Below are positions 46,088 through 57,156 of a stretch of DNA of 64,000 bases, in pieces (positions within the stretch are counted from its first letter, which is position 1; every line of letters starts with the position of its first letter). The stretch is from Akanthomyces muscarius (Eukaryota > Ascomycota > Sordariomycetes > Hypocreales > Cordycipitaceae). The position numbers and the translations under genes were made by a program. The notes beneath the pieces are model-generated. The model did not search any database and was not told the DNA's origin. It saw only the letters and a list, made by a program, of their open reading frames with translations. Location of the stretch: positions 1,922,001 to 1,986,000 of the forward strand of contig NC_079242.1 of the NCBI RefSeq assembly GCF_028009165.1. The letters run 5' to 3'.

Positions 46088-49000
46088 ATGGCGTCTGTGC
46101 AAGCACCACCCGGTGTCCAGCACCCAGGGGGCCCTATGCCTGCTGGCGCAACCAAGCAGCAGGCAGAAGAAGTATTCCGGGTATGCTTCCCAACGCGTTT
46201 TATTTCGTCCCCGCTGCGCACAGCGCTGCCGTGACTCCAATTGGCTCGTTGCTGACCGTGTACACAGAAACTTAAGCAGATGAAGGAACAGGGCGTCCCC
46301 CCATCCGACCCCGAATATATCAAAGCACACCAGTTCCTTGCGAGCTTTCAACAACAACACAACATGCGACGCAACCAGCAGCAGATGATGCAGCAACAAC
46401 AGCAGCAGCATCAGCAGCAGCATCAGCAGCAGCATCAGCAGCAGCAGCAGCAGCATCAGCAGCAGCACCAGCAGATGCAAGCTATGCCAAACGGTGCTGC
46501 TAATGGCGCCCAGGCTCAGCGCTCCCAGCAAGGGACACCGCAGCCCGGGCAGCCAGGCCCTCAGGCCCAAGGCGCTGCTGTTGCGCCGGCTCAAAACTCC
46601 GTGGCCACGCCGACTGCTGGCGTGTCACCAGCCGCCGGTGCCTCGAATCTTTTCAGTCAGCAGCAACTTGCTCTCCTCAGACAGCAAATTCACGCCTTCA
46701 AGCTGCTAGGCAAGAACGCTGGCGTTTCCCTGCAGCTACAACAAGCCATCTTCAACCAACGTATGCGCCGCCAAACCACCATCGCCAATTCTCCGGTGTC
46801 TACACCAAACAAGGTCCCTACTGTCGAAGGAGGTAAAGATGTACCCAATGGTGCTGATGTCGCTGCCTCAGATGAGGCGAACCAGCTGCCGAAGCAGCAC
46901 ATCTATAAGGCGCTCAAATCTCCGTACGGCACCAACATGGTTCGCCCATCCATCAACTACTTCGATCACACGCAGCGCAAGAACCGTTGGTTCATCCCCG
47001 GCATCTTCCCCACCGGTATCGATGCCGAGCATCTGCGATACGAGAAAGAGGTTGTTGTGTTCAACCGCATGAGCCAGCGTTACGCTGAGCTGAAGAATAC
47101 CCCCGCCAACATTGCCCACATCGACGTCACCGACGATGACCTTGAGGTCCATGATGATCTCAAGAGACGGGCCATCATTGAGATGAAGAAGCTTGCTTTG
47201 TATTCTAAACAGCGCGCACTCCGTGAGAAGGTTGGCCGTCAGATGCTGCACTATGACAACCTGGCAATGACGACAAACCGTTCCAACTATCGTCGCATGA
47301 AGAAGCAGAACGTTCGCGAGGCGCGCATTACTGAAAAGTTGGAGAAGCAGCAGCGTGATGCTCGTGAGAATCGCGAGAAGAAGAAGCACTCTGACTTCTT
47401 GCGTGCCGTTTACAACCGACGCGCTGAAATTCACGAGACCGCCAATGCTCAGCGCACTAAATTCCACAAGCTCAGCCGTCTTATGTACTCTCAGCACTTC
47501 AACATCGAGAAGGAAGAACAGAAGCGCGTCGAACGTACCGCCAAGCAGCGTCTGCAGGCTCTCAAGGCCAACGACGAAGAAGCCTACCTCAAACTACTCG
47601 ACCAGGCCAAGGATACCCGTATCACACATTTGCTGCGTCAAACCGATGGTTTCCTGCACCAACTTGCCTCGTCTGTCAAGGCACAGCAAAGACAAGCTGC
47701 CGAGCGTTACGGCGACGGCACCGAGAACTTTGTGGCCGAAGAATCCGAATCCGAGCCGGACGAGGAGGATGAAGAGACTGGCGGCAAGAAGATCGACTAC
47801 TATGCTGTTGCCCACAAGATTCGTGAAGAAGTTACTGAGCAGGCCAACATGCTCGTTGGTGGCAAACTCAAGGAGTATCAGGTCAAGGGCCTTCAGTGGA
47901 TGATATCGCTCTACAACAATAACCTGAATGGTATCCTCGCAGACGAAATGGGTCTCGGAAAGACGATTCAGACCATTAGTCTGATTACCTATCTCATTGA
48001 GCGCAAGCAACAGACCGGGCCATATCTCGTCATTGTCCCTCTGAGTACCCTCACTAACTGGAACCTCGAGTTCGAGAAATGGGCACCCAGCATCAGCCGC
48101 ATTGTCTACAAAGGCCCTCCCAACACTCGTAAGCTGCAGCAAGAAAAGATTCGCCAGGGGCGTTTCCAAGTGCTTCTGACTACCTACGAATACATCATCA
48201 AAGACAGACCAGTTCTAAGCAAGATCAAGTGGTTCCACATGATTATCGATGAAGGTCATCGTATGAAGAACAGCAATTCCAAGCTGAGCGCGACCATTCA
48301 GCAATACTACAACACCCGTTTCCGCCTCATTCTTACCGGTACCCCGCTACAAAACAACCTATCAGAACTGTGGGCCATGCTCAACTTCGTTCTGCCAAAC
48401 ATTTTCAAATCTGCCACGACATTCGATGAATGGTTCAATACTCCCTTTGCCAATACTGGTGGACAGGACAAGATCGAGCTCACAGAAGAAGAGCAGATTC
48501 TTGTCATTCGCCGCCTACACAAGGTTCTGCGACCATTCCTTCTGCGCCGTCTGAAGAAGGATGTCGAAAAGGATCTTCCGGACAAGACCGAGAAGGTCAT
48601 CAAGTGCAAGTTCTCTGCCCTTCAGTCCAAGCTCTACAAGCAAATGGTCACCCACAATAAGATTGCCGTCAGCGATAGCAAGAGTGGCAAGGCCGGTGCC
48701 CGTGGCCTCAGCAACATGATCATGCAGTTGCGCAAACTTTGCAACCATCCCTTCGTTTTCGACGAGGTTGAAAATGTCATGAACCCTTTGAGCATTAGTA
48801 ATGACATTCTGTGGCGAACGGCAGGCAAATTTGAGCTTCTGGACCGAATCTTGCCAAAGTACCACGCAACCGGCCATCGCGTGCTCATGTTCTTCCAAAT
48901 GACGGCCATTATGGATATCATGGAGGATTATCTTCGTTACCGTCGCATGGAATATCTCCGTCTCGACGGTACTACCAAATCTGACGAGCGTTCGGACCTG

Positions 49001-50485
49001 CTGCGAGATTTCAACGCCCCTGATTCCCCATACTTCATGTTTCTGCTTTCCACCCGTGCCGGTGGTCTTGGTCTGAACCTGCAGACTGCCGATACTGTCA
49101 TCATCTACGACTCTGATTGGAATCCTCACCAGGATTTGCAGGCTCAGGATCGTGCTCATCGTATCGGTCAGAAAAACGAAGTCAGAATTCTGCGTTTGAT
49201 CAGTTCCAACTCGGTTGAAGAGAAAATTCTTGAACGTGCTCGCTTCAAGCTGGACATGGATGGCAAGGTCATTCAGGCTGGTCGTTTCGATAACAAGTCC
49301 TCCGAAACGGATCGAGACGCTATGCTTCGAACTTTGCTGGAGACTGCTGATATGGCAGAGTCTGGCGAGCAAGAAGAGATGGAAGACGAGGAGTTGAATA
49401 TGCTATTGGCACGTAGCGATGACGAGATAATCAAGTTCCAGGCCATCGACGAGGAACGCGCAAAGGACCCCACGTACGGGCCCAAGGGCAAGTCCAGACT
49501 GATGGGCGAAGACGAGCTGCCTCTCATCTACCTCAACGAAGGCAACCCTGTTCCTGATGAGCCAGAAGATCTCATTCTTGGTCGTGGTGCCCGCGAGCGC
49601 ACCAAGGTCAAGTACGACGATGGTCTCACCGAGGAGCAGTGGCTCATGGCGGTTGATGATGACGAAGATTCGCCAGAGGCGGCGGCACAACGCAAGCAAG
49701 CTCGCAAAGACAGGCGCGAGACAAACAGAATGAAGAAGGGGGGCTTGGACGACTCTCCTGCCGCTAGCCGCGCCAGCACAGAAGAGATTGAGACACCCAA
49801 GAAGCGTGGCCGCAAGCCGGGCAGCAAAAATGAGAAGCGCAAGGCTGAGGATGGAGATGATGAACCGCCAACTAAGAAACGCCGTGGCCCTCAAGGGCGG
49901 CCTAGCAAGGGTGGTGCGAACGAGTCTCGCTTGAATCCCCAACAGCGTGAGCTCCTGCAAAAGAGCCTACGATCTCTGTACGACGCTTTGATGACCCTTG
50001 AAGTCGACGATATTGAGCCGCCTGCCGAGGACGACGAGTCTGACGCTGGCAAACGCCTCATCATTGGACCCTTTATCAAGCTGCCACCTAAGCGGGACTA
50101 CGCCGATTACTACCTCATCATCACCAACCCCATTTGCATGAACCAGATTCAAACGCGCATCAAGAAGGAGGAGTACAACTCTCTGAGCGACATGAGGAAG
50201 GACTTTGACTTGATGATTCGCAACTGTCAAACGTACAATGAAGACGGCAGTATTCTGTACCAGGATGCAAAGACAATGAATGAGTTCTTCACGACAAAAT
50301 GCCAGGAGCTAATGGATGCCAACCCTGGATTACAGGAGCTGGAAGAGGGCGGAAAAGCGAGTTCAGTTGCCCCGTCTGCTGCCGAGAGCACACCGCAGCC
50401 AAGCGGCACTCGTATCAAGATCATCACGAGCAGCGCGCGGGAGGCCAACGGGGCGCGATCCGCTGGACAGAGTGAGGGCGAGTAA
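46088..50485 (+). CDS. snf2: SNF2/STH1 (BRG1-type) chromatin-remodelling ATPase
   Basis: Two exons, 46088-46180 and 46268-50485, about 1,436 residues. Order of parts: a short N-terminus; a CAG/CAT-encoded Gln/His tract (about 67-105); a QLQ domain (about 155-195, LFSQQQLALLRQQIHAFKLL); an HSA region rich in Arg/Lys; the ATPase with Walker A DEMGLGKT (about 590) and DEGH box (about 692); the helicase C lobe ending AHRIGQKNEVRIL; the SnAC region; AT-hook-like basic patches (KKRGRKPGSKNEK); and a bromodomain (about 1256-1380, LPPKRDYADYYLIITNPI). This is the catalytic subunit of RSC or SWI/SNF. Length is closer to STH1/Snf21 than to the longer budding-yeast SNF2, but many filamentous fungi have a single copy serving both, so I do not decide between them. 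Confidence 0.95.
46375..46477 (+). repeat. CAG/CAT trinucleotide tract (poly-Gln/His)
   Basis: In-frame runs of CAG and CAA interrupted by CAT, with a roughly 12-nt sub-period (CAGCAGCAGCAT). They encode a Gln-rich stretch with periodic His in the SNF2/STH1 N-terminus. Length polymorphism between strains is likely. Confidence 0.85.
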
Positions 50486-51142
50486 TAACCGTCGAAGAAG
50501 GAAAAAGCATGATGTATTACTGGATGCGAGCCAAGGAATTGGAGGGATTTTTCAAGTCCCTCGGCGGCGCAATACTGGCAAGGTTGACCTGGATTTTGGC
50601 GACGGTGGCAGGAATGTCGCACGAGCGGATTTGTTCATATGTGTGTTTACGGCGTTTTGGGGATCCAACCGTTCTTTTTATTTACTGCTCGTGCGATACA
50701 AGCGCATGTGTGTTGCGGGGTGCGAGGCAGCAGGGATGAGGAGAGGTCGTCGAATGGGAAATTGCAGACTGGGAATAAAATGCAGGGACCTTTGCGATCG
50801 CGGATCTATACCAACGGGGTTTGCGAGGCTGCTTTTGCGGGTTTTGTTTAGATTAGGAGACAAATGTACTGTAATAGACGCTCTAAAGTCAACTTTGGTA
50901 TTGCTATCCTGCTTCTGGTGAACCTCTTTGTGTGATAACTAAGATACCGCGCAGAAGAGTGTGAATGGCTCCAGCGATTGGTGGAACCGATGACGATGGA
51001 GGAAGCTTCGCACGTGTAGTTCTGGAACCGCTAAGCCACTGCCGCAGCTCGGCCAGTCGACCGACATGGCTTTGACATCTCAATTCGTACAATAAACCAT
51101 TGCTTTAACAAGCTACCGTTGGACGCGTAGCTACGCAGCATC
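50486..51142. other. SNF2 3' flank and hydrolase upstream region
   Basis: About 660 bp between two plus-strand genes. No conserved frame; the short frames here lack motifs. Confidence 0.4.
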
Positions 51143-52551
51143 ATGGCAAGGAAGACGCTTCTGCTGTGCTTTATCCATGGCTTCCGAGTATGTATTAATT
51201 GAAAACGGTCGCCACGGGCCCTGTACCGGCTGCCGCTAATGAAACTCACTAGGGTGGCAACCTCACATTTGGAGACAACTATCGGTTCACAGAGCACCTG
51301 CGGGACATGGTGGCCAAGGAGCTGCCGAAAATCGATGTCAAGGTGCTGGTATATCCGAAATATGAGACGCGCGGAGACCTGGGTGACTGCGTGATGCGCT
51401 TCCGCACATGGTGAGCATCAGAGACCCGGCTGGGCTTGCGCCTCGGCATGAAAGAGGGCGACCGACCTGTTTTACTAACCACGGACTCTTTTCCCCCAGG
51501 CTTGAAGAAAAAGTCATTGATTTGGAAGTTGCGGCGGGCACGCCCTCGCCCACGCTCGACCCGTCGGTGCGAACCGTCCTCATCGGGCACTCCATGGGCG
51601 GCATCATGGCGGTCGAGTCGCTGCTGGGGATCGCGTCGGAGAAGCCCATCTACTCCGAGGACGGCATCGAAAAGTCCGAGATTCCCAACTTTAGCAGCAT
51701 GCTGTTCCCGTACGTGCAGGGCGTGCTGGCCTTCGACACGCCCTTTCTCGGCATCTCGCCCGGCGTCGTGGCCCACGGCGCCGAGGGCCACTACCAGGCG
51801 GCGTCGGCGACGCTCACGCAGCTGAGCGGCCTGGGCGCCAGCATCTGGGGCGCCAACCAGGCCGCGACAAGATCATCGTCGTCGAGAGCCATCGCTGCTG
51901 CGCCGCAGAAGCCACAGCAGCAGCAGCAGCAAGGAGGCTGGCCGGCGTGGGGACGGGCGGCCATGCTCGTCGGCGCGGCGGGGGCCGTGGCCGCCGGCGG
52001 CGCCGCGGCGTGGCTCAACCGCGAGCAGATTGGGCAGGGCTTGTCGTCGGTCACGTCGCACCTCGAGTTTGTGGGCTGCCTGGCGCGCGCCGAGGAGCTC
52101 AAGAAGCGCGTGCAGTGCATGGTGCAGCTGAGCGGCGAGATGCACCTCGGCTTCGCCAACCTGTACACGCGGCTGGGCAGGGCGGCGGCGCCCAAGCAGA
52201 CGAGCGTCGTGGGGACGGTCCTGGGCAAGGACCGGACGTTTTGCAACGTACCGACCGCCATGGCGGCGGGCGAGTGGAAGCCGGCCGTCAACGACAAGGC
52301 GACGGACGAAATCGGTGCGCATACAGGTATGTTCCCCCCCCCCCCCGGCCTTTGACAGTCAGCAGGAAGAGTTACGCAGGATGCTAACATTGTTGGGCAT
52401 TGCAGCCATGTTTGAGGAAGACGAGAATCCGGGCTACGACGCATTGCTGATTGATGCGGCGGCGCACATCACGAAATGGCTACACAATGATTGGTACGAG
52501 AGCAGCACGGAAGAGATACCCCAGCCCGAGGAGGAAGTGACCCCGGCATAG
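51143..52551 (+). CDS. Alpha/beta hydrolase with inserted hydrophobic segment
   Basis: Four exons: 51143-51187, 51253-51410, 51500-52326 and 52406-52551, about 391 residues. It begins MARKTLLLCFIHGFRGGNLT, where the HGF segment is the oxyanion-side loop. The nucleophile elbow is GHSMGG with Ser99. A likely lid or insertion region at about 190-240 has a Gln run and then a 20-residue Ala/Gly-rich hydrophobic stretch (AAMLVGAAGAVAAGGAAAWL) that could be a membrane anchor. C-terminal to it is LEFVGCLARAEELKKRVQCM. The fold resembles DUF676-type lipase/esterases found across filamentous fungi. The substrate is unknown and I do not assign a named orthologue. Intron 3 contains a run of 13 C. It converges on PHS1 (148 bp between stops). 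Confidence 0.85.
52334..52346 (+). repeat. C13 homopolymer in hydrolase intron 3
   Basis: Thirteen consecutive C a few bases after the donor of intron 3. The length may be a sequencing or assembly uncertainty. Confidence 0.85.
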
Positions 52552-52699
52552 CACCAGCACACGGCAGGCTAGAACATGTATTCTGAGTAATTGTATTAAA
52601 AGGCCCTGAATGGCATTACTACTTTACGTCAATTTTCGTATTGTTACAGCGTGGATCGGATCGATTGCGCGTCGCGATTTCGTTGATGTTGTAGTTTGT

Positions 52700-53559
52700 T
52701 TATTGGGTCTTTTTGGCGGTTTGGGCACCACCAAAGACCTTGGAGCGCTGCTTCATCATGTACGTGTACAACGTGTAAGAGCCTGTTTATAGCAGAAGGA
52801 AGAACAATTAGCATTTTCCGTCGCCGACACAGGCTTCGCGATTTCGGTAGGTACGTACCAGGAACGTAGATGGCGAGAATGGCGTAGAGAATGTACTGCT
52901 CGATGCCCTGCAGGAACTTGGAGGTGATGAAGATGAGGGAGCACTCGGAGAAGATGCCGAGCGGGTAGAGGAGGAAGAAGGTGTTGTAGCGCAAAAAGGT
53001 CAGCAAGGACGGCTGGAAGCCGGCGAGGCTGGTGGCAAAGTACGAGTAGCGGATGACCTCGGTGACGGACCAGGCGACGAGCATCGAGGCGTAAAAGGGC
53101 GCCTGCGTGACGAACGGGAAGGGGTAGGTGATGCCCCAGACGAGCAGCAGACGCGACATGACCTGCATGACGGTGGTGGAAATGGGAGCGCGGACGATTC
53201 CTGTTTGGACAGCATTAGCATCGCGCGTGCGCAAAAGGGGGGGGGGGGTATTGGTGGTGTTGTCGATCCGGGGCCGTTCGCATTGGCGGTAGGCAGTCGG
53301 ATGCGTCGCGCGCGCCTGTCGCCCGACATGTAGACCGAGATGGGGAAAGAAGAGACATACCGAAGAGAGAGTGTAGAACCTCGAGGCACGCGGCCGTCTG
53401 CGTCCAGCGCGTCCACTCGCCCACCTCAAAGTAGGTGTAGGGGTAGCCGGCGTTGAGGCATGTGAGGACGGTGCGGTACAGGACCACGGCCCAGGCGGCG
53501 GCGGACACGGTGTTGTAGAGCACGAGGTAGCCCGTTCGGAGAGGCGACGAGGGAGCCAT
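52700..53559 (-). CDS. PHS1: Very-long-chain 3-hydroxyacyl-CoA dehydratase PHS1 (HACD)
   Basis: Three exons on the minus strand: 53559-53361, 53200-52859 and 52782-52700, about 207 residues. It is a polytopic protein with six or so hydrophobic segments. The catalytic pair is Tyr145 and Glu152 in LLYPLGIFSECS, matching the Tyr/Glu dyad of yeast Phs1, and EVIRYSYF precedes it. The C-terminus ends KKTQ, a KKxx ER-retrieval signal. The enzyme removes water from 3-hydroxyacyl-CoA in the third step of the ER fatty-acid elongation cycle that feeds sphingolipid synthesis. Intron 1 (about 160 nt) contains a 12-base G run on the plus strand (C on the coding strand). Confidence 0.95.
53237..53248. repeat. 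G12 homopolymer in PHS1 intron 1
   Basis: Twelve G on the plus strand, a C tract on the transcribed sense strand of PHS1. It mirrors the C13 tract 900 bp away in the neighbouring gene. Confidence 0.85.
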
Positions 53560-54276
53560 TTTCGGTTTGCGAATGAGCGGTCGTGCTGTCGGGGAGCAAT
53601 TGGCGATGGCGATGGGTTGCTGGAGAGGAGGGAAGATGTAAAAACGGTCCCAGCGAACTGACTGATAAGCTTGGAGCTTTGGTTGTAGTGGGACGGGGGC
53701 CAGGGAATAGTTGGGGACTTTTTTTTTGTTGGCCTCGGCTGAGCGCAGCATTGCGCTGCACATTGTTACAAAGGGCTGCAGCAAGTCGTTATGAATTCCG
53801 TTAAATCATCTTTGCCATCTTCAATTCCCTTGTCCATTTACAGCGCGCATAGAATCTGGCTACTTTGTAAATTCGTTGAAAATTGCAAGACCTTATGCTG
53901 GATCGGCCTCGTTGCAACTGACTACACCACAGCATCTTCACGCACATGATGCAGAAGAAACGCCACAAAGCAGATTGCTTAAAGAAGAAAAAAAGTCGGA
54001 TTTTGACGCACGAGTCTTTGGGGGCTGTTTCTTCTTTTTAAAAGTCACAACTCAGAAGCTCAGCTGCGCTAATTTGTGTTGTTGCCAGTTCTCACGGCCA
54101 CCTTGTCGTGCGACCACCCACTTGGAGAGCAGATAAGAAGCGCCCAATTTCTCCCACAGTCGGGTCTAGTTCGTACATGGACTTTCAAGACTTCTCTAGC
54201 ACCAGCTTTCTATGCTAGTTATTTACTGTGCCTCAAACCGTGCACCACCCCCAATCGTCGACTGACTTCAATCGAT
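53560..54276. other. PHS1 upstream region and amidase-2 3' flank
   Basis: About 720 bp. It contains the PHS1 promoter side and an A/T-rich part near 53,990-54,040. No gene, tRNA or repeat recognised. Confidence 0.4.
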
Positions 54277-56278
54277 TCACTTGTTTAGGCACGTGTCAAT
54301 GACCTTGGCAATGGCCAGACACTCTTCGTCTCGCATGGTTGGCGTCACAATCTGGATCGTGCAGGGCATACCATCCGACTTTGCTGGGTTGTCTGTACGT
54401 ACGAGTTAATAAAATTGTTCCAAAAGAAACAAAAGTGCAGCGGCAACTCACACTCGGACGCGTATTGACCAGGCTTCAGTTCAAACGTCTCCCCTCCTTT
54501 GGCGGCCGCTTTGCCAAATGGAATTACACATGCCGGATACTGCAGCTGTATTAGCCATGTTTTCTTTTTCTCTGTGATATTTTCATGTCAATCGACAAGG
54601 GAAAACTTGCATCAATCAGGTTAAAGATGGTACCATATGCCGAACTTGCAAACTCGTCATGCGGAGCTGCCGTATGCTGCATCAGCGGCCCAATGACCGC
54701 ATCCAGCTTGTGCTTGGTGTAATTTGCGTGCCACGCGCTCGTAATCGCCACCCTCTTCTTGTTCAGCGCCGACAGACGGTCCAACCCTTCCAGGTCCTTC
54801 ATGTCGGCCAGGTATGTCCAAGGAGCAAACATGAGGCCCTTTGCCAGACTAGCGCGCGAGGGGATCGGAGGTTCACCGGCCTCCTCCACGAGGCGCCCCC
54901 CGGTAGGGTCGAGCAAGAAGAGACTAAACGCCGTCTGGATGGCCTCCCAGAGGAGGCACTCGGAGGGTTGGAGCTGAATCATTTCATGGCCAGCCGCGGC
55001 GAGCTTGTTCGAAGCCTCCTTGACGGCATCGCGAATGGGTGGGTGAAGTGGAAACGCTGGGTCCACGGCCATGACACCGATACGAAGCTTGCGAGCAGCC
55101 TCGATCTTGACGTCGCGCCAAGGAACATCAATGGCGGTCGAGTCAAGCTTCCACGGTCGAGAGTCGACGACCACTTTCATGAGCAGGTCCAGGGCGTCGA
55201 CGTCGCCTGCCAGTGGACCGATGCATGCTTTAATCTGGCGCATGCCTGGGTCGATGCAAACCTTTGTGTCGCCAGCAGGAATGCGTCCAACGGTAGGACG
55301 GAACCCGTAGACGCCGTTGCAAGCCGCTGGAAATCGAACAGAACCTGGGAGAGAGAAAGAAAGTCAGCACCTTGTAAAACAGCCCCAAGCCATGTCTTGC
55401 GGTCACTGTGCGTACCTCCTACATCGGTACCCAGGCCCAAAGGCGACGCCCTGAAGCCGACAATGGCACCCTCACCACCACTTGAGCCACCAGCCGAAAG
55501 GCTCGTGTTGAGGGGGTTCAGAGTTCGTCCAAAGATGTTGTTGTGGCTGTCTACAGTCTGCGCACAGCAAATGTCAACACATCGTCCCGCACACGCTGCC
55601 ACGTGCTGCACAAAACTCACCATCATGGTCTGCGGCACGTTGGTCTTGCAGTAAATCACGGCGCCGCTGGTAAGGATGATGTCGACAACAGCCGAGTTCT
55701 TCTCCGACACGTCGTCGAAAAAGTGCACCAACCCAATCGTCGCCGGCACGCCCTCCACCTGCAGATTATCCTTTAAGCTAATCGGCAGGCCGTGAAACGG
55801 GCCCAGAGGCTCGCCGTTTGCCCGCCGCGCATCCAGTTCCTTGGCCCTCTGCAGCGCATTGTCAAAGAAGATTTCCGTGCAGCAGTTGAGCTGAGCGTCG
55901 TCAATCGTTAGCAATGGTATACAAGAAGAAACCGGAGTGGTCTTTGTAGAGGGTAAATGGGGGCTTAAAATTTACAAGCTGATGGGCAATGGCGGCACGC
56001 TTGCAAAACGCCGTCGTGACCTCGAGCGCTGTTAGTTGGCCGCTGGCGAGTGCCCCCAGCAGCTCAGACACCTTGTACGACTCAGTAATACCAAGCTCTT
56101 TCTCGGAGAGGATACCGGAGCGCTTGCAGAAGCCGAGCTCGAGGACATTGTTGTCGGACTGTTCGAGCGGCGTCTTGAGCTCACCAAGAAGCTCCGGCTT
56201 GAGCCGCCAGTCTCCCGGGATGGCGTTGCTTAGCTGCTGGCGGCGCTCCGCAGCCTTGGTCTCCCAATCGGCCGCCAT
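54277..56278 (-). CDS. Amidase-signature enzyme 2 (acetamidase/FAAH-like)
   Basis: Six exons on the minus strand: 56278-55976, 55890-55621, 55557-55416, 55344-54611, 54539-54452 and 54392-54277, about 550 residues. The triad is K141 (GLPISLKDNL), S216 (AGGSSGGEG) and S240 (DVGGSVRFPA). Intron 4 appears to use a GC donor (GAT/GCAAGT) and a TGCAG acceptor. The join gives FNLIDYPACVIPFGK, a conserved motif, so the GC-AG intron is well supported. The end is DGMPCTIQIVTPTMRDEECL. Members hydrolyse amides such as acetamide or fatty amides; the substrate is unknown. It differs clearly in sequence from the amidase at 39.6-41.5 kb, so the two are old paralogues, not a recent duplication. Confidence 0.88.
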
Positions 56279-57156
56279 GGTACTTGGTGTATTGCAAAAG
56301 AATATTTGCGAAAATAGTGCAAGGAATCCTTGGAGGTGTAAATGAATCGCAAAATAACAAAAAAATCTGGCGTCTACTTATATTGCGTAAGAGATTACCC
56401 AACGGAGGATGATGGAGCGGGCCACGGCCACTTTCATCCCAACCCCGAGGGGTAGAAAGTGCGGGGAGACGATTCGCCATGGTGTCCGCGGGTCCGAATT
56501 GCGCAACGCTACAGAGGGCGCGGGCGCACTTCCGTATGAGGATGTGTCGATACAGCCAGTCGGCGTATTCGCCGCAGTACACTGCTTAAAAGAATGCAGT
56601 ATTCAACGCCGGAAAGAGGGAGCTGTGGACCAGAGACTGCGACGGGAGGTGGCGTGACGCCAACTTGAGGTTGCTGAATTCATCTATATATATAGTTATA
56701 CTGCGCCTGCTCTCAAGCTTCAGATCAACAGATCAAAACACGGTGGATTTATTCTTGGTGCAAAAGGCCGGCCGACTCAAGCACAGGTGCCCCCAATGTA
56801 ACGCGGACATAGGATGCGCCTGTGTCAGCTGTCGGCCCATAGAGGCGTATGCTGTTTGCCGCTTCCAGACTTTTTTTGCGTTGAGTCTTGCAAACATTGA
56901 TCTTCACAAGCTCTTATGCCGCTTGTTTATCTGGCAGTGTTCCCAAAAGGCCTGGGACCTGACAATGCGCGAGATTGCCTCCCGTGGTCCGAGTGACATG
57001 CGCAAGTAGTAGAGATCGTCGAGTTCACTCCTCTGCATGTGACTGTATCGCTGAATCAGTGCTCGTCCTGGACCGGAGCGCGCTTCTAGCCTTGGCCGGG
57101 ATCTTGAGCTTGGGCTTGCGTGTAGTTTGTGGCTGCCGTGGCGTACCAGCAGCTGT
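56279..57156. promoter_or_regulatory. Amidase-2 upstream region and YAF9 3' flank
   Basis: About 880 bp. A TATATATATA lies near 56,688. No convincing gene; the small frames here have no motifs. Confidence 0.4.
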
